From the NCBI RefSeq assembly GCF_002220365.1, contig NZ_MTHB01000056.1, positions 1-58,270 of the forward strand: a stretch of DNA of 58,270 nucleotides, in the 5' to 3' direction. Numbering within the stretch: position 1 is the stretch's first letter; every line of letters begins with the position of its first letter. The DNA is from Caballeronia sordidicola. GTDB lineage: Bacteria; Pseudomonadota; Gammaproteobacteria; Burkholderiales; Burkholderiaceae. Positions 1 through 9,312 of the stretch are shown in pieces. A program made the position numbers and the translations under genes. The notes under the pieces were generated by a model, which was not told the DNA's origin, did no database searches, and saw only the letters and a list, made by a program, of their open reading frames with translations.

Positions 1-403
1 CGAGTTCCACGCCGGCCGAGAAGCCTTGCAGCAGACGCCCGAGCAACACAATGATCGGCGCTGCTATGCCGATGGTCGCGTACCCCGGAATCACCGCGAC
101 CAGCAAGGTGCCGACGGCCATCATGGCCAGCGTGAGGATCAGGCCCTTGCGTCGCCCGTGATGATCGATATACGCGCCGAGCACGATTGCACCGATCGGC
201 CGCATCAGGAAGCCGGCGCCGAATACCGACAACGCAAGCATCAGCGACGCGAATTCGTTACCGCTCGGAAAGTACGTCTTGGCAATGGCCGAAGCGTAAT
301 AGCCGTAGACCATGAAGTCGTACATTTCGAGGAAATTGCCGCTGACAACCCGAAAAACCGATTTGAATTTCGACTCGTTTGCAGACATAGCGTGTGAGGA
401 CAT
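1..403 (-). CDS. MFS proton symporter, citrate/tricarballylate type (5' part only)
   Basis: The N-terminal 134 codons of a major facilitator superfamily transporter; the gene runs off the left edge of the window. The translation begins [16 protein letters not shown] and continues with [17 protein letters not shown], a first transmembrane segment typical of the metabolite:H+ symporter family (CitA, TcuC, KgtP). The MFS signature between helices 2 and 3 is present ([13 protein letters not shown]). The start at 403 is chosen because GAGAAGG lies 8 nt upstream; a second in-frame ATG at 388 is possible. It probably imports a tri- or dicarboxylate by proton symport across the inner membrane. It follows the quinone oxidoreductase on the same strand with a 115-nt gap. 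Substrate is inferred from resemblance only. Confidence 0.8.
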   Translation of the reverse strand, partial: MSSHAMSANESKFKSVFRVVSGNFLEMYDFMVYGYYASAIAKTYFPSGNEFASLMLALSVFGAGFLMRPIGAIVLGAYIDHHGRRKGLILTLAMMAVGTLLVAVIPGYATIGIAAPIIVLLGRLLQGFSAGVEL

Positions 404-518
404 GAACTTGACCTTCTCAAAGGATGCGGTGTGCCGGCGCACGAGGGCGACAACAATCACTGCATTCGACAGCAATTAACAACGACCGGCGCGACTGCGA
501 CGGACGCATTGATGGTAC

Positions 519-1508
519 CTATCCAATCATCAATACCGACTTGCCCACCTGGCGCCGTGCCTCAAGCTCGGCATGCGCCTCTTCAACCTTATCGAACGTA
601 TAGCGGGCGCTGATGGCTATGCTGAGCGAGCCATCGGAGAGCGCGGCGAACACGTCGTCGGCGCGGCGCTGCACGGTGTCCGCGTCGGCGAGATGATCGG
701 CCAGCCGCGGACGCGTCAGGAACAGCGAGCCGCTTTCGCCCAGTTCAATGGGATCGAGGTCGTTCAACGAACCCGACACCGATCCATAGTTGACAACCAG
801 GCCACGCACGCGCGTGGCGCGGAAACTGTCTCGCAGCGTCGTGCGGCCGACCGCGTCATACACCACATCCACGCCCCGGCCTCCAGTCGCTTCCCGCACG
901 CGGTCAGCAAAGCGGCCTTCGTCATACAGCATCACGTGATCCGCGCCGAGCTTGCGCGCGATGTACGCCTTCGGCTCGCTGCTGGTGGTGGCAAACACCG
1001 TCGCACCACGACGCTTGGCAAGCTGCACCAGCAACTGGCCGATACCGCCGGAAGCCGCATGGATCAGGCACGTGGTGCCGGCGCTCACATGGCCGACATC
1101 GTCGATCAGATAATGAGCCGTTGATCCCTGGAAGATCGCGGCAGCGCCAAGGTCATACGGAATCGAATCGGGAATTCGCGCCAGCCGGGCCGCCGGTACG
1201 ACTGCGTATTCGGCGTAAGCGCCCCACGAAATACACCACGCGACCCGCTCGCCCAGTTCGAACGACGTGACACCCGCACCGGTTTTAACCACATCACCGG
1301 AGCCTTCCATGCCAAGCGTGCAGGGAATTCTCACGGGGTATGTACGAGACAGCTTGTATTTTCCCTGACGCGTGTGGATGTCCATGAAGTTGATACCGGC
1401 GCATCTGACCTTGACCAGCACTTCACCAGGCCCCGGCTTGGGAACTTCGATATCCTGACGAATCAGGACTTCGGGTCCGCCGTACTGTTCTATGCGTATC
1501 GCTTTCAT
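519..1508 (-). CDS. Zinc-independent quinone oxidoreductase (Qor-like MDR family)
   Basis: A 329-residue medium-chain dehydrogenase/reductase. It starts MKAIRIEQYGGPEVL, the usual N-terminus of NADPH:quinone reductases, and carries the nucleotide-binding motif HAASGGIGQLLVQLAK near residue 150. The structural zinc-binding cysteines of alcohol dehydrogenases are missing, as expected for the Qor branch. The length is normal for the family (about 325). It would reduce quinones or enone-type substrates with NADPH in the cytoplasm. No strong ribosome site is visible, but the start matches family alignment. It lies 56 nt downstream of a NitT/TauT-type binding protein on the same strand, so the two may be cotranscribed. 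The physiological substrate cannot be told from sequence. Confidence 0.88.
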   Translation of the reverse strand: MKAIRIEQYGGPEVLIRQDIEVPKPGPGEVLVKVRCAGINFMDIHTRQGKYKLSRTYPVRIPCTLGMEGSGDVVKTGAGVTSFELGERVAWCISWGAYAEYAVVPAARLARIPDSIPYDLGAAAIFQGSTAHYLIDDVGHVSAGTTCLIHAASGGIGQLLVQLAKRRGATVFATTSSEPKAYIARKLGADHVMLYDEGRFADRVREATGGRGVDVVYDAVGRTTLRDSFRATRVRGLVVNYGSVSGSLNDLDPIELGESGSLFLTRPRLADHLADADTVQRRADDVFAALSDGSLSIAISARYTFDKVEEAHAELEARRQVGKSVLMIG

Positions 1509-1564
1509 TGCATCGCTTCGAATAGAGGGAAATAGGTCGCCGGTTCCACGTCATTGATTCGGCA

Positions 1565-2587
1565 TTACTTCGCGCCGAGCTGTACACGATCCACGAACTC
1601 ATTCGTGTAGGTCCGCGATAGATCGATATGGCGCGGATCGATCGACGAGTTCGCCAGTGTGAGCACCTTCAGTACCGCTGCGGGCGTACCGTCCGGCATC
1701 CGCCCGTCCTTTGTGAACATCGGCATGGAGGACTTCAGGGCGCTGATATAAAGCGCCTTACCCTGTCCCGGTCCATAAAAGTCGGCCGGCACCTTGGCCG
1801 CTATCTCTTCGGCGCTATGGCTCGCAATGAACGCCAGCGAACGCACCATTGCGCGCACGAGCTTCTGCGCTTCATCGTGGTGCGTGTTGACCCAGCTTCG
1901 CTGAGCGTAGAAACACGGGCCGGCATATGGGCCGCCCAGCGCAGCCGCAGTGCCCGCGGCGCTACGCATGTCCACCAGCACTTTTGCATCGCCGCTGGCT
2001 AGCAGCCGGCTGGCAACCGGCTCCTCGATCATGCCCGCGTCGATACCGCCCTGATTCAACGCCGAGATAAAACTGTCGTCGGAACCCACCGGCAACACGG
2101 AGTATTCCTTCGGTGACAACCCCGCACGCGCCGCAAGATAATGAGTCAGGAAGTTCGTCGACGAGCCCAGCCCCGTCACACCCAGCGTCTTGCCTTTCGC
2201 GTCCGCCATGGTGTTGAAACCCGCCGCGGATTTCCTCGATACCAGCTCGACCAACCCCGCACTCTTGCTGAATACCATGAGCGCTTCGACGTCCTTGCCG
2301 CGGCTCTGCAGGTCAATGGTGTGATCGTAAAAACCGACCGCGCCCTGGATCGCACCGGCGAGCAGTTCCGTGGCGGTATCGACGCCGGCCGGCTGCGACA
2401 GGATCTCGAATTCGAGTCCTTCGTCCTTGAAATAACCGAGTTGCGAGGCAAGGATCAAGGGCAGATAGACGATCTTGGAGGTGCCTCCCGCCATCAGCGT
2501 CAGCTTTTCCGCCTGGGCAGGCGTCGCGCCGCACAAAAGTGCGGCCAGCGTGCAAGCGAGCGTAAAAAAGCGGGGCGAAAACTGCAT
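1565..2587 (-). CDS. Orphan ABC substrate-binding protein, NitT/TauT (SsuA/NMT1) family
   Basis: A 340-residue periplasmic binding protein. The start at 2587 (MQFSPRFFTLACTLAALL) is preferred over an upstream one because AAGGAGA lies 9 nt before it and a clean Sec signal peptide ending in AQAEK follows. The mature part shows the NitT/TauT pattern: YLPLILASQLGYFKDEGLEFE, then LLAGAIQGAVGFYDHTI, and the late motif GGIDAGMIEEPVA. No permease or ATPase of this family is adjacent; the nearest are the MetNI genes upstream, which belong to another family. The protein may therefore feed one of the SsuBC-type transporters elsewhere in the window. Ligand unknown; sulfonate, nitrate-like or pyrimidine-type compounds are all seen in this family. 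Confidence 0.85.
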   Translation of the reverse strand: MQFSPRFFTLACTLAALLCGATPAQAEKLTLMAGGTSKIVYLPLILASQLGYFKDEGLEFEILSQPAGVDTATELLAGAIQGAVGFYDHTIDLQSRGKDVEALMVFSKSAGLVELVSRKSAAGFNTMADAKGKTLGVTGLGSSTNFLTHYLAARAGLSPKEYSVLPVGSDDSFISALNQGGIDAGMIEEPVASRLLASGDAKVLVDMRSAAGTAAALGGPYAGPCFYAQRSWVNTHHDEAQKLVRAMVRSLAFIASHSAEEIAAKVPADFYGPGQGKALYISALKSSMPMFTKDGRMPDGTPAAVLKVLTLANSSIDPRHIDLSRTYTNEFVDRVQLGAK

Positions 2588-2741
2588 CGAGAAACGTCTC
2601 CTTCTATCCGTGGCAAACCGGCATCTTGTTCTAATGTGCGGCAAGTATAAGAAGACAAAGCCTTCTGCCTGCTTTCTGCCGGGGTGGAAAAATATCGGCG
2701 TTTACCCTCAGCGAGCCGAATTGGTCCTTTTTAAACGACTA

Positions 2742-2771
2742 CGCGCTCAATCCCGTGAGGGAGAGAGCGCG
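2742..2771. terminator. Hairpin after metQ, possible terminator
   Basis: Perfect 7-bp arms CGCGCTC (2742-2748) and GAGCGCG (2765-2771) with a 16-nt loop, 44 bp downstream of the metQ stop and upstream of the orphan binding protein gene. There is no good T tract on the minus-strand side, so it may attenuate rather than fully terminate metNIQ transcription. Confidence 0.4.
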
Positions 2772-2814
2772 TTTATATTCAGATTTTGTTACCGCGTCTT
2801 GCTTGAATCGAGAG

Positions 2815-3609
2815 TTACCAGGCGGCGATCACCGCACCGGCGTACTTTGCTTCAATGAACTGCTTCACTTCGGGCGAGTGATACGCGGCCACAAGTTTCG
2901 CCACCCACGGCTTGTCCTTGTCCACGGCACGAATCGCAATGACGTTCGAGTACGGGCCGTTCGGATCTTCAATCGCGATCGCGTCCTGCTTCGGCTTCAA
3001 CCCGGCTTCCATCGCGAAGTTCGTGTTGATCGCGGCGGCGTCCACATCCGCGAGCGAGCGCGGGATTTGCGCAGCGTCGAGTTCGACGATCTTCAGCTTT
3101 CTCGGATTATCGATAATATCGAGCGGCGTGGCTTTCAAGCCTGCATCGGCGCGCAATTTCAGCAAGCCGTTCTTTTGCAGCAGCAACAGCGCCCGGCCAC
3201 CGTTGGTCGGATCGTTCGGCACGGCAATGCGCGCGCCCGCCGGCAACTGCGCCAGCGACTTGAACTTCTTCGAATAGATGCCCATGGGGAACGTGACCGT
3301 ATCGGCAACCTTGATCAGCTTGTAGCCACGGTCCTTCACCTGCGCGTCGAGATACGGCGCGTGCTGATAGCTGTTCGCGTCGAGATCGCCCGAGGCCAGA
3401 GCCGCATTCGGCTGGACGTAATCGGCAAACTCGACAATCTTGATGTTCAGGCCGTTCTTCGCGGCCACCTGCTTCACGACTTCCATGACCTGCGCATGCG
3501 GACCGCCGGTCACGCCTACCTTGATGGTTTCGTCGGCTTGCGCGACATTAGCGAGCACTGCCGTTGCGCTGAAGACAGCGGCCAGTTTGAGAATGAATCG
3601 ACGTTGCAT
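2815..3609 (-). CDS. metQ: Methionine ABC transporter substrate-binding protein MetQ (NlpA family)
   Basis: A 264-residue NlpA-family protein that would capture D/L-methionine in the periplasm for MetNI. After the leader (MQRRFILKLAAVFSATAVLANVAQA, written in two parts: residues 1-14 basic/hydrophobic, 15-25 ending in AQA) come the typical MetQ blocks KVGVTGGPHAQVMEVVK, VEFADYVQPNAAL, DANSYQHAPYLD, and IAVPNDPTNGGRALLLLQ. There is no cysteine at the leader end, so it appears to be a soluble periplasmic protein rather than a lipoprotein as in Escherichia coli. It lies 43 nt after metI in a metN-metI-metQ operon. Length is normal. Confidence 0.93.
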   Translation of the reverse strand: MQRRFILKLAAVFSATAVLANVAQADETIKVGVTGGPHAQVMEVVKQVAAKNGLNIKIVEFADYVQPNAALASGDLDANSYQHAPYLDAQVKDRGYKLIKVADTVTFPMGIYSKKFKSLAQLPAGARIAVPNDPTNGGRALLLLQKNGLLKLRADAGLKATPLDIIDNPRKLKIVELDAAQIPRSLADVDAAAINTNFAMEAGLKPKQDAIAIEDPNGPYSNVIAIRAVDKDKPWVAKLVAAYHSPEVKQFIEAKYAGAVIAAW

Positions 3610-3652
3610 GGACTACCCTTTGAGCACTGTATGAAAAATTATTTATGGCTGG

Positions 3653-4306
3653 TCATTTGTGGCTGAGACGGCGCACGAGCCAGTCGCCGAACGACTGCAC
3701 AAGCTGCACGAAGACGATCAGGATCACCACCACCGTCAGCATCACTTCCGGCAAAAACCGCTGATACCCGTAGCGAATGCCCAGGTCGCCCAGACCACCG
3801 CCGCCGATTGCGCCTGCCATTGCCGAATATCCCACCAGTGACACGAACGTAATTGTCAAACCGGCAACCACACCCGGCAAGGACTCCGGCAACAACACCT
3901 TGAACACGATCTGGCTCGTTGTTGCGCCCATTGCCTGCGCTGCCTCAATCAAGCCGCGATCGACCTCGCGCAGGGCAGTTTCGACCAGCCGCGCGATGAA
4001 CGGCGCGGCCGCGATAGTCAGCGGCACGACCGCGGCCATCGTCCCGATCGACGAGCCGACCACCAGCCGCGTGAACGGGATCACCGCGACGAGCAGAATG
4101 ATAAACGGTGTGGAGCGCACCGCATTCACGACCCCGCCCATGACCCGGTTCACCGCGAGATTGCGCAACACGCCGTCGCGGTCGGTGAGATACAGCAGCA
4201 CGCCGAGCGGCAGCCCCAAAGCCGCGCCGACCAGCCCGGAAATGCCCACCATCACGAGCGTTTCCCAGAACGACTGGACGAACATATCAAACATTTCACT
4301 CAACAT
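3653..4306 (-). CDS. metI: Methionine ABC transporter permease MetI
   Basis: A 217-residue inner-membrane permease (binding-protein-dependent transport, BPD_transp_1). The ATG at 4306 ([17 protein letters not shown]) is the family-typical start; an upstream extension is only read-through from metN. About five hydrophobic segments are visible. The ATPase-coupling EAA loop is present as [20 protein letters not shown]. The start overlaps the end of metN by 11 nt, indicating translational coupling. With MetN and MetQ it forms the methionine importer. Confidence 0.94.
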   Translation of the reverse strand: MLSEMFDMFVQSFWETLVMVGISGLVGAALGLPLGVLLYLTDRDGVLRNLAVNRVMGGVVNAVRSTPFIILLVAVIPFTRLVVGSSIGTMAAVVPLTIAAAPFIARLVETALREVDRGLIEAAQAMGATTSQIVFKVLLPESLPGVVAGLTITFVSLVGYSAMAGAIGGGGLGDLGIRYGYQRFLPEVMLTVVVILIVFVQLVQSFGDWLVRRLSHK

Positions 4307-5330
4307 GGGACATCTCCTCCACCACCACACCTTGTTCACGCAGATAAGCAATGGCCTCGGCCACATTCGCCGGTTTTCCGGCCGCGAGCACCGCCAGCGA
4401 GCCGAACGCCTGGCCCTGGATCTCATCGATCTGGCCGTGCAGGATGTTGAAATCGAGTTCGAAGCGGCGGATGGTTTCAGAGAGGATCGGCTGGTCGACG
4501 CCGGAGCCGGTGAACGCGAGCCGCAGCAAATGACCGCTGCCGGTTTTCAAGCGCTCGGCCACGCGCAGCTTCAACGCGGGCGGCAGTTCGTGCGCGATCA
4601 CGTCGCCAATCAACGCGCGCGTGACTTCGTGATGCGGTTGCATGAAGACATCGACCACATTGCCTTCCTCTACCACGCGGCCGGCATCGAGCACCGCGAC
4701 GCGATCGCAGACCTGCTTGATCACGTCCATCTGGTGCGTGATCAGCACGACCGTCAGGCCGAGTTCCTTGTTGATCTTGCGTAGCAGATCAAGAATGGAG
4801 CGCGTGGTTTCAGGATCGAGCGCGGACGTGGCTTCGTCGGAGAGCAGCACTTTGGGCTTGCTGGCAAGCGCCCGGGCGATCCCCACGCGCTGCTTCTGGC
4901 CACCGCTGATCTGGGCGGGGTAACGATCCTTTTGCGTGGTGAGCCCGACAAGTTCCAGCAGCGGCAACACGGTCGCCTCGATCTCGCCGCGCTTCATGCC
5001 GGCGAGTTCGAGCGGCAGCGCCACATTGTCGAACACCGTGCGCGACGACAGCAAATTGAAGTGCTGGAAGATCATGCCGATGTCACGGCGCGCCGTACGC
5101 AATTGCGCGGCGGCCAACGTGGTGAGATCGCGGCCGTCCACGATCACGCTGCCTTCGCTCGGTCTCGTCAACAAGTTGATGGTGCGCACCAGCGTACTTT
5201 TACCGGCGCCGCTGCGTCCGATGATGCCGAACACTTCGCCTGGCGGAATCGTCAGATTGACGTTGTGCAACGCTTCGATCCAGCCTCGTGGGCCGGCGAA
5301 ACGTTGCGAAAGATTGCGTATTTCGATCAT
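4296..5330 (-). CDS. metN: Methionine ABC transporter ATPase MetN
   Basis: A 344-residue ATPase, normal length for MetN. Walker A is GRSGAGKST (about residues 38-46), the ABC signature is [15 protein letters not shown], Walker B is [16 protein letters not shown], and the H-loop is ITHQMDVI. The last 80 residues form the NIL ligand-sensing domain that in known MetN proteins binds methionine and inhibits transport. It is the first gene of metNIQ and is followed by metI with overlapping ends. The 363-nt region upstream must hold the promoter. Confidence 0.95.
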   Translation of the reverse strand: MIEIRNLSQRFAGPRGWIEALHNVNLTIPPGEVFGIIGRSGAGKSTLVRTINLLTRPSEGSVIVDGRDLTTLAAAQLRTARRDIGMIFQHFNLLSSRTVFDNVALPLELAGMKRGEIEATVLPLLELVGLTTQKDRYPAQISGGQKQRVGIARALASKPKVLLSDEATSALDPETTRSILDLLRKINKELGLTVVLITHQMDVIKQVCDRVAVLDAGRVVEEGNVVDVFMQPHHEVTRALIGDVIAHELPPALKLRVAERLKTGSGHLLRLAFTGSGVDQPILSETIRRFELDFNILHGQIDEIQGQAFGSLAVLAAGKPANVAEAIAYLREQGVVVEEMSHVE

Positions 5331-5693
5331 GTAAACAAAAAAGCGGCGGACTTCCCATTGAGCAAGTTCGCTCGGGCAGCCGGCCGCCGTTCATCCCTGG
5401 TTCGTGAGAGGCGAAAGTTTAACGTAACCCGCGCCGCGGCTTTAATAATCTATTGCGCAAGGCTAATTACTTATGCGTATGTAGCTTGCGCGGCGTGGCC
5501 TTCAGGGGCGTTGACCGCCCGCGAAATACGCATTGCTCATATCGATTCAAGCAAAGCTCGGTTCCATCGCGCAAAATCGATAGCTAAGATGGCGGCATGA
5601 TCCATGCGTGATCCTGCTTCGACAGGCTGCGGCGTTCTCGCGTACGAACCGGTGCGCCAAGCGCGGCTTCACTGCACTCTTGGGAGTATTTCG
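5331..5693. other. Intergenic region between divergent metN and the FMN reductase gene
   Basis: A 363-nt divergent intergenic stretch. It must carry promoters for metNIQ (leftward) and the FMN reductase (rightward). No conserved riboswitch fold or clear sigma-70 hexamer pair was recognised with confidence. The part near 5440-5490 is the most AT-rich. Nothing else is supported here. Confidence 0.4.
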
Positions 5694-6362
5694 TTGAAAA
5701 GCCTTGAATTTCGCCAGCCGCTCGTGGTCGGCATTGGTGGCACGACCCGCGCGGCCTCATCGACTGAACGCGCACTTCGCCTCGCCCTGCGCGGCGCCGA
5801 AGCGGAAGGCGCGCGCACGCGACTGTTCGGCGGCACGTTCCTGCACTCGCTGCCTCACTACGCGCCCGAACACGGCGAACGCTCGGCAGAACAGCTCGAA
5901 CTGATTGAGGCTGTGCGGGAAGCGGACGCGGTGATCATTGCGACGCCGGGCTATCACGGCGGGGTCTCGGGGCTGGTGAAGAACGCACTGGACACGCTGG
6001 AAGAACTCAGCGACGACAAGCGTCCGTACCTCGACGGTCGTGCGGTGGGCTGCGTGGTGACAGCGTATGGCTGGCAAGGAGGAGGTGCAGTGCTCACCTC
6101 CCTGCGCTCGATCGTGCATGCCTTGCGCGGCTGGCCGACGCCGTACGGCGCGGCGGTCAACTCGCTGGAAACACGCTTCGAGACGATTGATTCCTGCTCG
6201 GACCCGAAGGTCACTGAGCAGTTGGCGACAGTGGGGCGGCAGGCGGCTCAGTTCGCGCTGGCCTTCAACGCACGCGATGCGCTGGGTGATTTGGATCAGC
6301 CTAATGAAGGGTCAACCGCGATTGCGCTGACAATCTCCACAATCGCCACAATCGCCGATTGA
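5694..6362 (+). CDS. NADPH-dependent FMN reductase (SsuE/MsuE-like flavodoxin fold)
   Basis: A flavodoxin-like fold protein of about 222 residues. It shows VVGIGGTTRAASSTERALRL (phosphate-binding loop of NADPH-dependent FMN reductases) and ATPGYHGGVSGLVKNALD, the second flavin-binding block. The family supplies FMNH2 to two-component monooxygenases such as SsuD; this is plausible because ssuD lies in the same region, although 15 kb away. The start is uncertain: TTG at 5694 has GGGAG 7 nt upstream and fits the family N-terminus, while an in-frame start at 5604 would add 30 poorly conserved residues. The C-terminal 30 residues are low complexity. Confidence 0.8.
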   Translation: MKSLEFRQPLVVGIGGTTRAASSTERALRLALRGAEAEGARTRLFGGTFLHSLPHYAPEHGERSAEQLELIEAVREADAVIIATPGYHGGVSGLVKNALDTLEELSDDKRPYLDGRAVGCVVTAYGWQGGGAVLTSLRSIVHALRGWPTPYGAAVNSLETRFETIDSCSDPKVTEQLATVGRQAAQFALAFNARDALGDLDQPNEGSTAIALTISTIATIAD

Positions 6363-6375
6363 AAAAACGCCGGCC

Positions 6376-6508
6376 TTGAACCGCACCCCAAAAGTCGGAT
6401 ACCGAATCAACTTTTGGGGTGTTTTTCGTGACGAAATACAGTGAGCAGTTAAAGCTTAAGGTAGTGAAGCGGTATTTGGGCAGCGTACACGCTGCCCTGA
6501 ATGGTTGA
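6376..6508 (+). mobile_element. Remnant of the left end of an IS3-type insertion sequence
   Basis: The stretch after 6376 holds an 11-bp inverted repeat, ACCCCAAAAGT (6385-6395 region) and ACTTTTGGGGT (6410-6420), typical of the left ends of IS3-family elements. It is followed by GTG at 6428 opening a 26-codon frame starting MTKYSEQLKLKVVKRYL, the usual beginning of the OrfA transposase subunit. The frame stops at 6506-6508, and no more transposase or right end was found. This is a solo, non-mobile fragment. The hairpin could also end transcription of the FMN reductase gene. Confidence 0.6.
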
Positions 6509-6605
6509 CGTCCTGACACGCCCCCCGCAGTTCGCCCGTGCGCAGTATCAGTTAGGCCGAGACATTACTCAGGAGTCCACGCCGGTTTTCGGCCGGCTCC
6601 TGCAT

Positions 6606-6821
6606 CTAGTCCTTGAACGGCAATTCCGGGGTGAAAACAAACGGATCGAGCGCATAACCCGTGTGGAAATAACCGCTGCACGCACACGTCGCAATGCGCT
6701 CAAGATCGTACGGCTCCCGTGCCGCCCCACGCGATTGATCGGCGGCCAGCGTACGCCGCTCGCGCCAGTGCCGCAGCACCTCACTGCCCCAGTTTCTAAA
6801 AATGGCTCTCGGTTCAGACAT
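6606..6821 (-). CDS. Hypothetical small protein, 71 residues
   Basis: A short frame with a good ribosome site (AAGGAGA 6 nt before the ATG at 6821), which supports it as real. It begins MSEPRAIFRNWGSEVLRHW and ends in FTPELPFKD, with two cysteines in IATCACSGYF. It is basic at the start, has no signal peptide and no membrane segment. I do not recognise a family. It is convergent with the FMN reductase and separated from it by the IS remnant. Confidence 0.55.
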   Translation of the reverse strand: MSEPRAIFRNWGSEVLRHWRERRTLAADQSRGAAREPYDLERIATCACSGYFHTGYALDPFVFTPELPFKD

Positions 6822-7197
6822 CGCAGTTCTCCTTGAACGCGTTCCGGTACGGGCTACCGCTAAGTACAAGGTAGGTCAAACTTAAGCGTACGGGAACCAT
6901 CTTTTATTCATTTGCATATCTGACGATGAATACGAAATCCATCAATCTCTATTAAGTCTCTATTAAGCCAGCGTTTCAAGGGGGTTCAGCAAGCGACCCT
7001 CATAAAGGCTCCACATCCTGTGTGTTAAGCAAAGTCCAATCGCTTCGTTGCCGCGCCCGCGCACGGATGCTTCAATTTATTGCCGCTACGTTTTCTGCCG
7101 GCACCCGCTTCTGCCTGCCCCAGGGCGCGAGCATCCCGATCCACGACGATCCACAACCACAACCGACGACATCCAACGATTCCCCAAGGAGCACCTG
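6822..7197. other. Intergenic region upstream of the atsK-like gene
   Basis: A 376-nt gap between divergent genes. It contains a short tandem repeat, CTCTATTAAG twice in a row, around 6946-6967 in an AT-rich part, a likely promoter or regulator-binding area for the sulfatase operon. No regulator gene such as sftR or cysB is nearby, and no motif could be assigned to one. Confidence 0.4.
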
Positions 7198-8130
7198 ATG
7201 ACCCTGATCGCCACGCCTGCCTCTGCCGCCGAAGCCTCAACCGCGCTGGACCTCGACGTCCATCCAGTGGGCGGCCGGATTGGCGCCGAAATCCGGGGCG
7301 TGCGCCTCGGGCCGGATCTGGACGACTCGACCATTGCGGCCATCAACGCCACGTTGCTGCGGCATAAGGTGATCTTCTTTCGCGGTCAGTCGCATCTGGA
7401 CGACGCCGCGCAAGAGGCGTTCGCCAGCCGCTTCGGCGAAACCGTCGCGCATCCGACCGTGCCACCGGTTGCCGGCAGCAATCGTCTGCTCGAACTCGAC
7501 TCGAAGAACGGCTCGCGGGCCAATTCCTGGCATACCGACGTGACCTTCGTCGAAGCGTATCCAAAGATCTCGATCCTGCGAGGCGTGGTGATTCCGCCCG
7601 CTGGCGGCGATACGGTCTGGGCCAACACTGCAGAGGCCTACCGGCGCCTGCCGGACCCGCTGCGCGCCCTGGCGGACTCCCTGTGGGCTATTCATACGAA
7701 TACCTACGACTACGCGGCGAACAGCAGTGCGCCTGCCACCGACGCCGAGCGGGCGCATCGCGAGCAGTTCACGTCGACGGTCTATGAAACCGAACATCCG
7801 GTCGTGCACGTGCATCCGGAGACGGGCGAACGCAGCCTTGTGCTGGGGCATTTCGTGCAGCGCTTCGTCGGCTTGTCGCAGCGGGATTCCGATCGCCTGA
7901 AGGAGCTCTTCCACGACCACGTCACGCGCCTCGAAAACACAGTGCGCTGGCGCTGGACACAAGGCGACGTGGCGATCTGGGACAACCGGGCGACGCAGCA
8001 CTACGCGGTAGCGGATTACGACGAGAGCTCACGCCGCGTGGTCCGGCGCGCGACGGTGCATGGTGACGTGCCCGTGGGTATCGACGGTCGCCGCAGCCGC
8101 GCGTTGCGCGGCACGCCTGCACTGATCTGA
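7198..8130 (+). CDS. TauD/TfdA-family 2-oxoglutarate dioxygenase, AtsK-like alkyl sulfatase
   Basis: A 310-residue Fe(II)/2-oxoglutarate dioxygenase. The iron ligands are H112 and D114 in SWHTDVTF and H268 in WDNRATQHYA, with the oxoglutarate-binding arginine about 15 residues later. The block SRANSWHTDVTFVEAYPKIS and IHTNTYDYA resembles AtsK of Pseudomonas putida, which oxidatively cleaves alkyl sulfate esters to aldehyde and sulfate, more than TauD (taurine). The start at 7198 follows AAGGAGC by 6 nt; upstream frame extension is not coding-like. It heads an apparent operon with a binding protein, two permeases and an ATPase. Taurine or other sulfonates remain possible substrates. Confidence 0.85.
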   Translation: MTLIATPASAAEASTALDLDVHPVGGRIGAEIRGVRLGPDLDDSTIAAINATLLRHKVIFFRGQSHLDDAAQEAFASRFGETVAHPTVPPVAGSNRLLELDSKNGSRANSWHTDVTFVEAYPKISILRGVVIPPAGGDTVWANTAEAYRRLPDPLRALADSLWAIHTNTYDYAANSSAPATDAERAHREQFTSTVYETEHPVVHVHPETGERSLVLGHFVQRFVGLSQRDSDRLKELFHDHVTRLENTVRWRWTQGDVAIWDNRATQHYAVADYDESSRRVVRRATVHGDVPVGIDGRRSRALRGTPALI

Positions 8131-8164
8131 TCCTGCACCCGGCAGCACGCCCAAGCTGCGCTGC

Positions 8165-8188
8165 CTTTCGCCTCCTCTTTCGCCTCCT
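8165..8188 (+). repeat. 12-bp perfect tandem repeat before the binding-protein gene
   Basis: CTTTCGCCTCCT occurs twice in direct succession (8165-8176 and 8177-8188), 27 nt before the start of the next gene. It is pyrimidine-rich on this strand. It may be only a replication-slippage duplication. Confidence 0.6.
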
Positions 8189-8215
8189 CTTCTTTGTGTC
8201 TTCTTAGCGAATTCA

Positions 8216-9283
8216 ATGACCTTACGATCCCTTCTGCATTCCCTGATTGCCACACTGGGCGTGCTTGCCGCCACGAGCGTCCTGGCCGCTGCGCCCGCTG
8301 TTGTCCGGATCGGCGTGGCGACGCAAGGTTATGGCGACCCGCCCGTGTTCGGCGGCTCGCCGGCCGCGACCGCCCAGTTGCAGCACCTCACGGAAGACGC
8401 TCTCAAACCCGACGGCGTCAAGGTCGAATGGATTTTCTTCAAAGGTGCCGGGCCCGCGGTCAACGAGGCGCTGGCGAATCGCCAGATCGACTTCGCCTAT
8501 CAGGGCGACCTGCCCGCCGTGCTTGGCCGCGCGAATGGCCTCAAGACAAAATTGCTGCTCGAATCGGGCGTGCGCACCGGCGTTTATCTGGCGGTGCCGC
8601 CTGACTCGGACATCAAGAGCGTCAAGGATCTCAAGGGCAAGCGCGTCGCAATCTTTCGCGGCACCAACCTGCAGCTCGTAGTCGATAACGTGCTGAAAGC
8701 GAACGGTCTCTCCGAACGCGACCTGCGCGTGATCAATCTCGACGATGCCGCGTCGCAAGCCGCGCTTGCATCTAAGGGCGTGGATGCGGTGTTTCTCGAC
8801 TTCAAGCTTTTCAAGCTTCAGCGGCAGGGCCTCGCGAAGATCATCTACGCGTCGCGTGACGGCGGCCTGCAGTACACGCGCCAGGCGCATCTGCTGGTTC
8901 TCGACGACTTCGAGCATGACCATCCCGACATCGTGCAAAAAGTCGTGACCTCAGTCGTGCAAGCGTCGCAATGGTCGTCGGACGAAGCCAATCGCGGCGC
9001 GCTCTTCACGCTGTGGGCAAAGAGCGGTGTGCCGGTGGAATCGTGGCAATCGGAGTACGCGAACCAGACGCTCAAGGACCGTACTTCGCCGTTGATCGAT
9101 CCGTTTATCGTGGCCCGCTATCAGGCCGTTGCCGACGACGCGCTGCGTCTTAACCTGATCCGCCAGCCCGTGAGCGTGAACGGCTGGTTCGAACCAAAGT
9201 ATCTCGATCAGGCATTGAAGACGCTGAAGCTCGAGAACTACTGGCCGCGTTTCGATCCGTCCGGCAAGCCGCTGGCATCGTGA
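8216..9283 (+). CDS. ABC substrate-binding protein, AtsR/SsuA-like (sulfate ester or sulfonate)
   Basis: A 355-residue periplasmic binding protein with a Sec signal peptide (MTLRSLLHSLIATLGVLA, cleavage after ASVLAA-type sequence near residue 25). Conserved features include GAGPAVNEALANRQIDFAYQGDLPAV (in the NitT/TauT clamp), VRTGVYLAV and LKGKRVAIFRGTNLQL. The close layout with the AtsK-like dioxygenase (85-nt gap) and the permease/ATPase genes behind it suggests it binds alkyl sulfate esters. No strong ribosome site is seen. Related SsuA proteins bind alkanesulfonates, so the ligand is an inference. Confidence 0.87.
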   Translation: MTLRSLLHSLIATLGVLAATSVLAAAPAVVRIGVATQGYGDPPVFGGSPAATAQLQHLTEDALKPDGVKVEWIFFKGAGPAVNEALANRQIDFAYQGDLPAVLGRANGLKTKLLLESGVRTGVYLAVPPDSDIKSVKDLKGKRVAIFRGTNLQLVVDNVLKANGLSERDLRVINLDDAASQAALASKGVDAVFLDFKLFKLQRQGLAKIIYASRDGGLQYTRQAHLLVLDDFEHDHPDIVQKVVTSVVQASQWSSDEANRGALFTLWAKSGVPVESWQSEYANQTLKDRTSPLIDPFIVARYQAVADDALRLNLIRQPVSVNGWFEPKYLDQALKTLKLENYWPRFDPSGKPLAS

Positions 9284-9312
9284 ACGTCTGAACTTTTCTG
9301 GAGAATCCGGTC

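Noticed and set aside
2755..3666. Open frame of 303 codons opposite metQ
   Set aside because: Antisense to metQ, which is conserved over its full length.
8165..8188. Tandem repeat as a CRISPR or microsatellite locus
   Set aside because: Only two 12-bp units without spacers; probably simple slippage.
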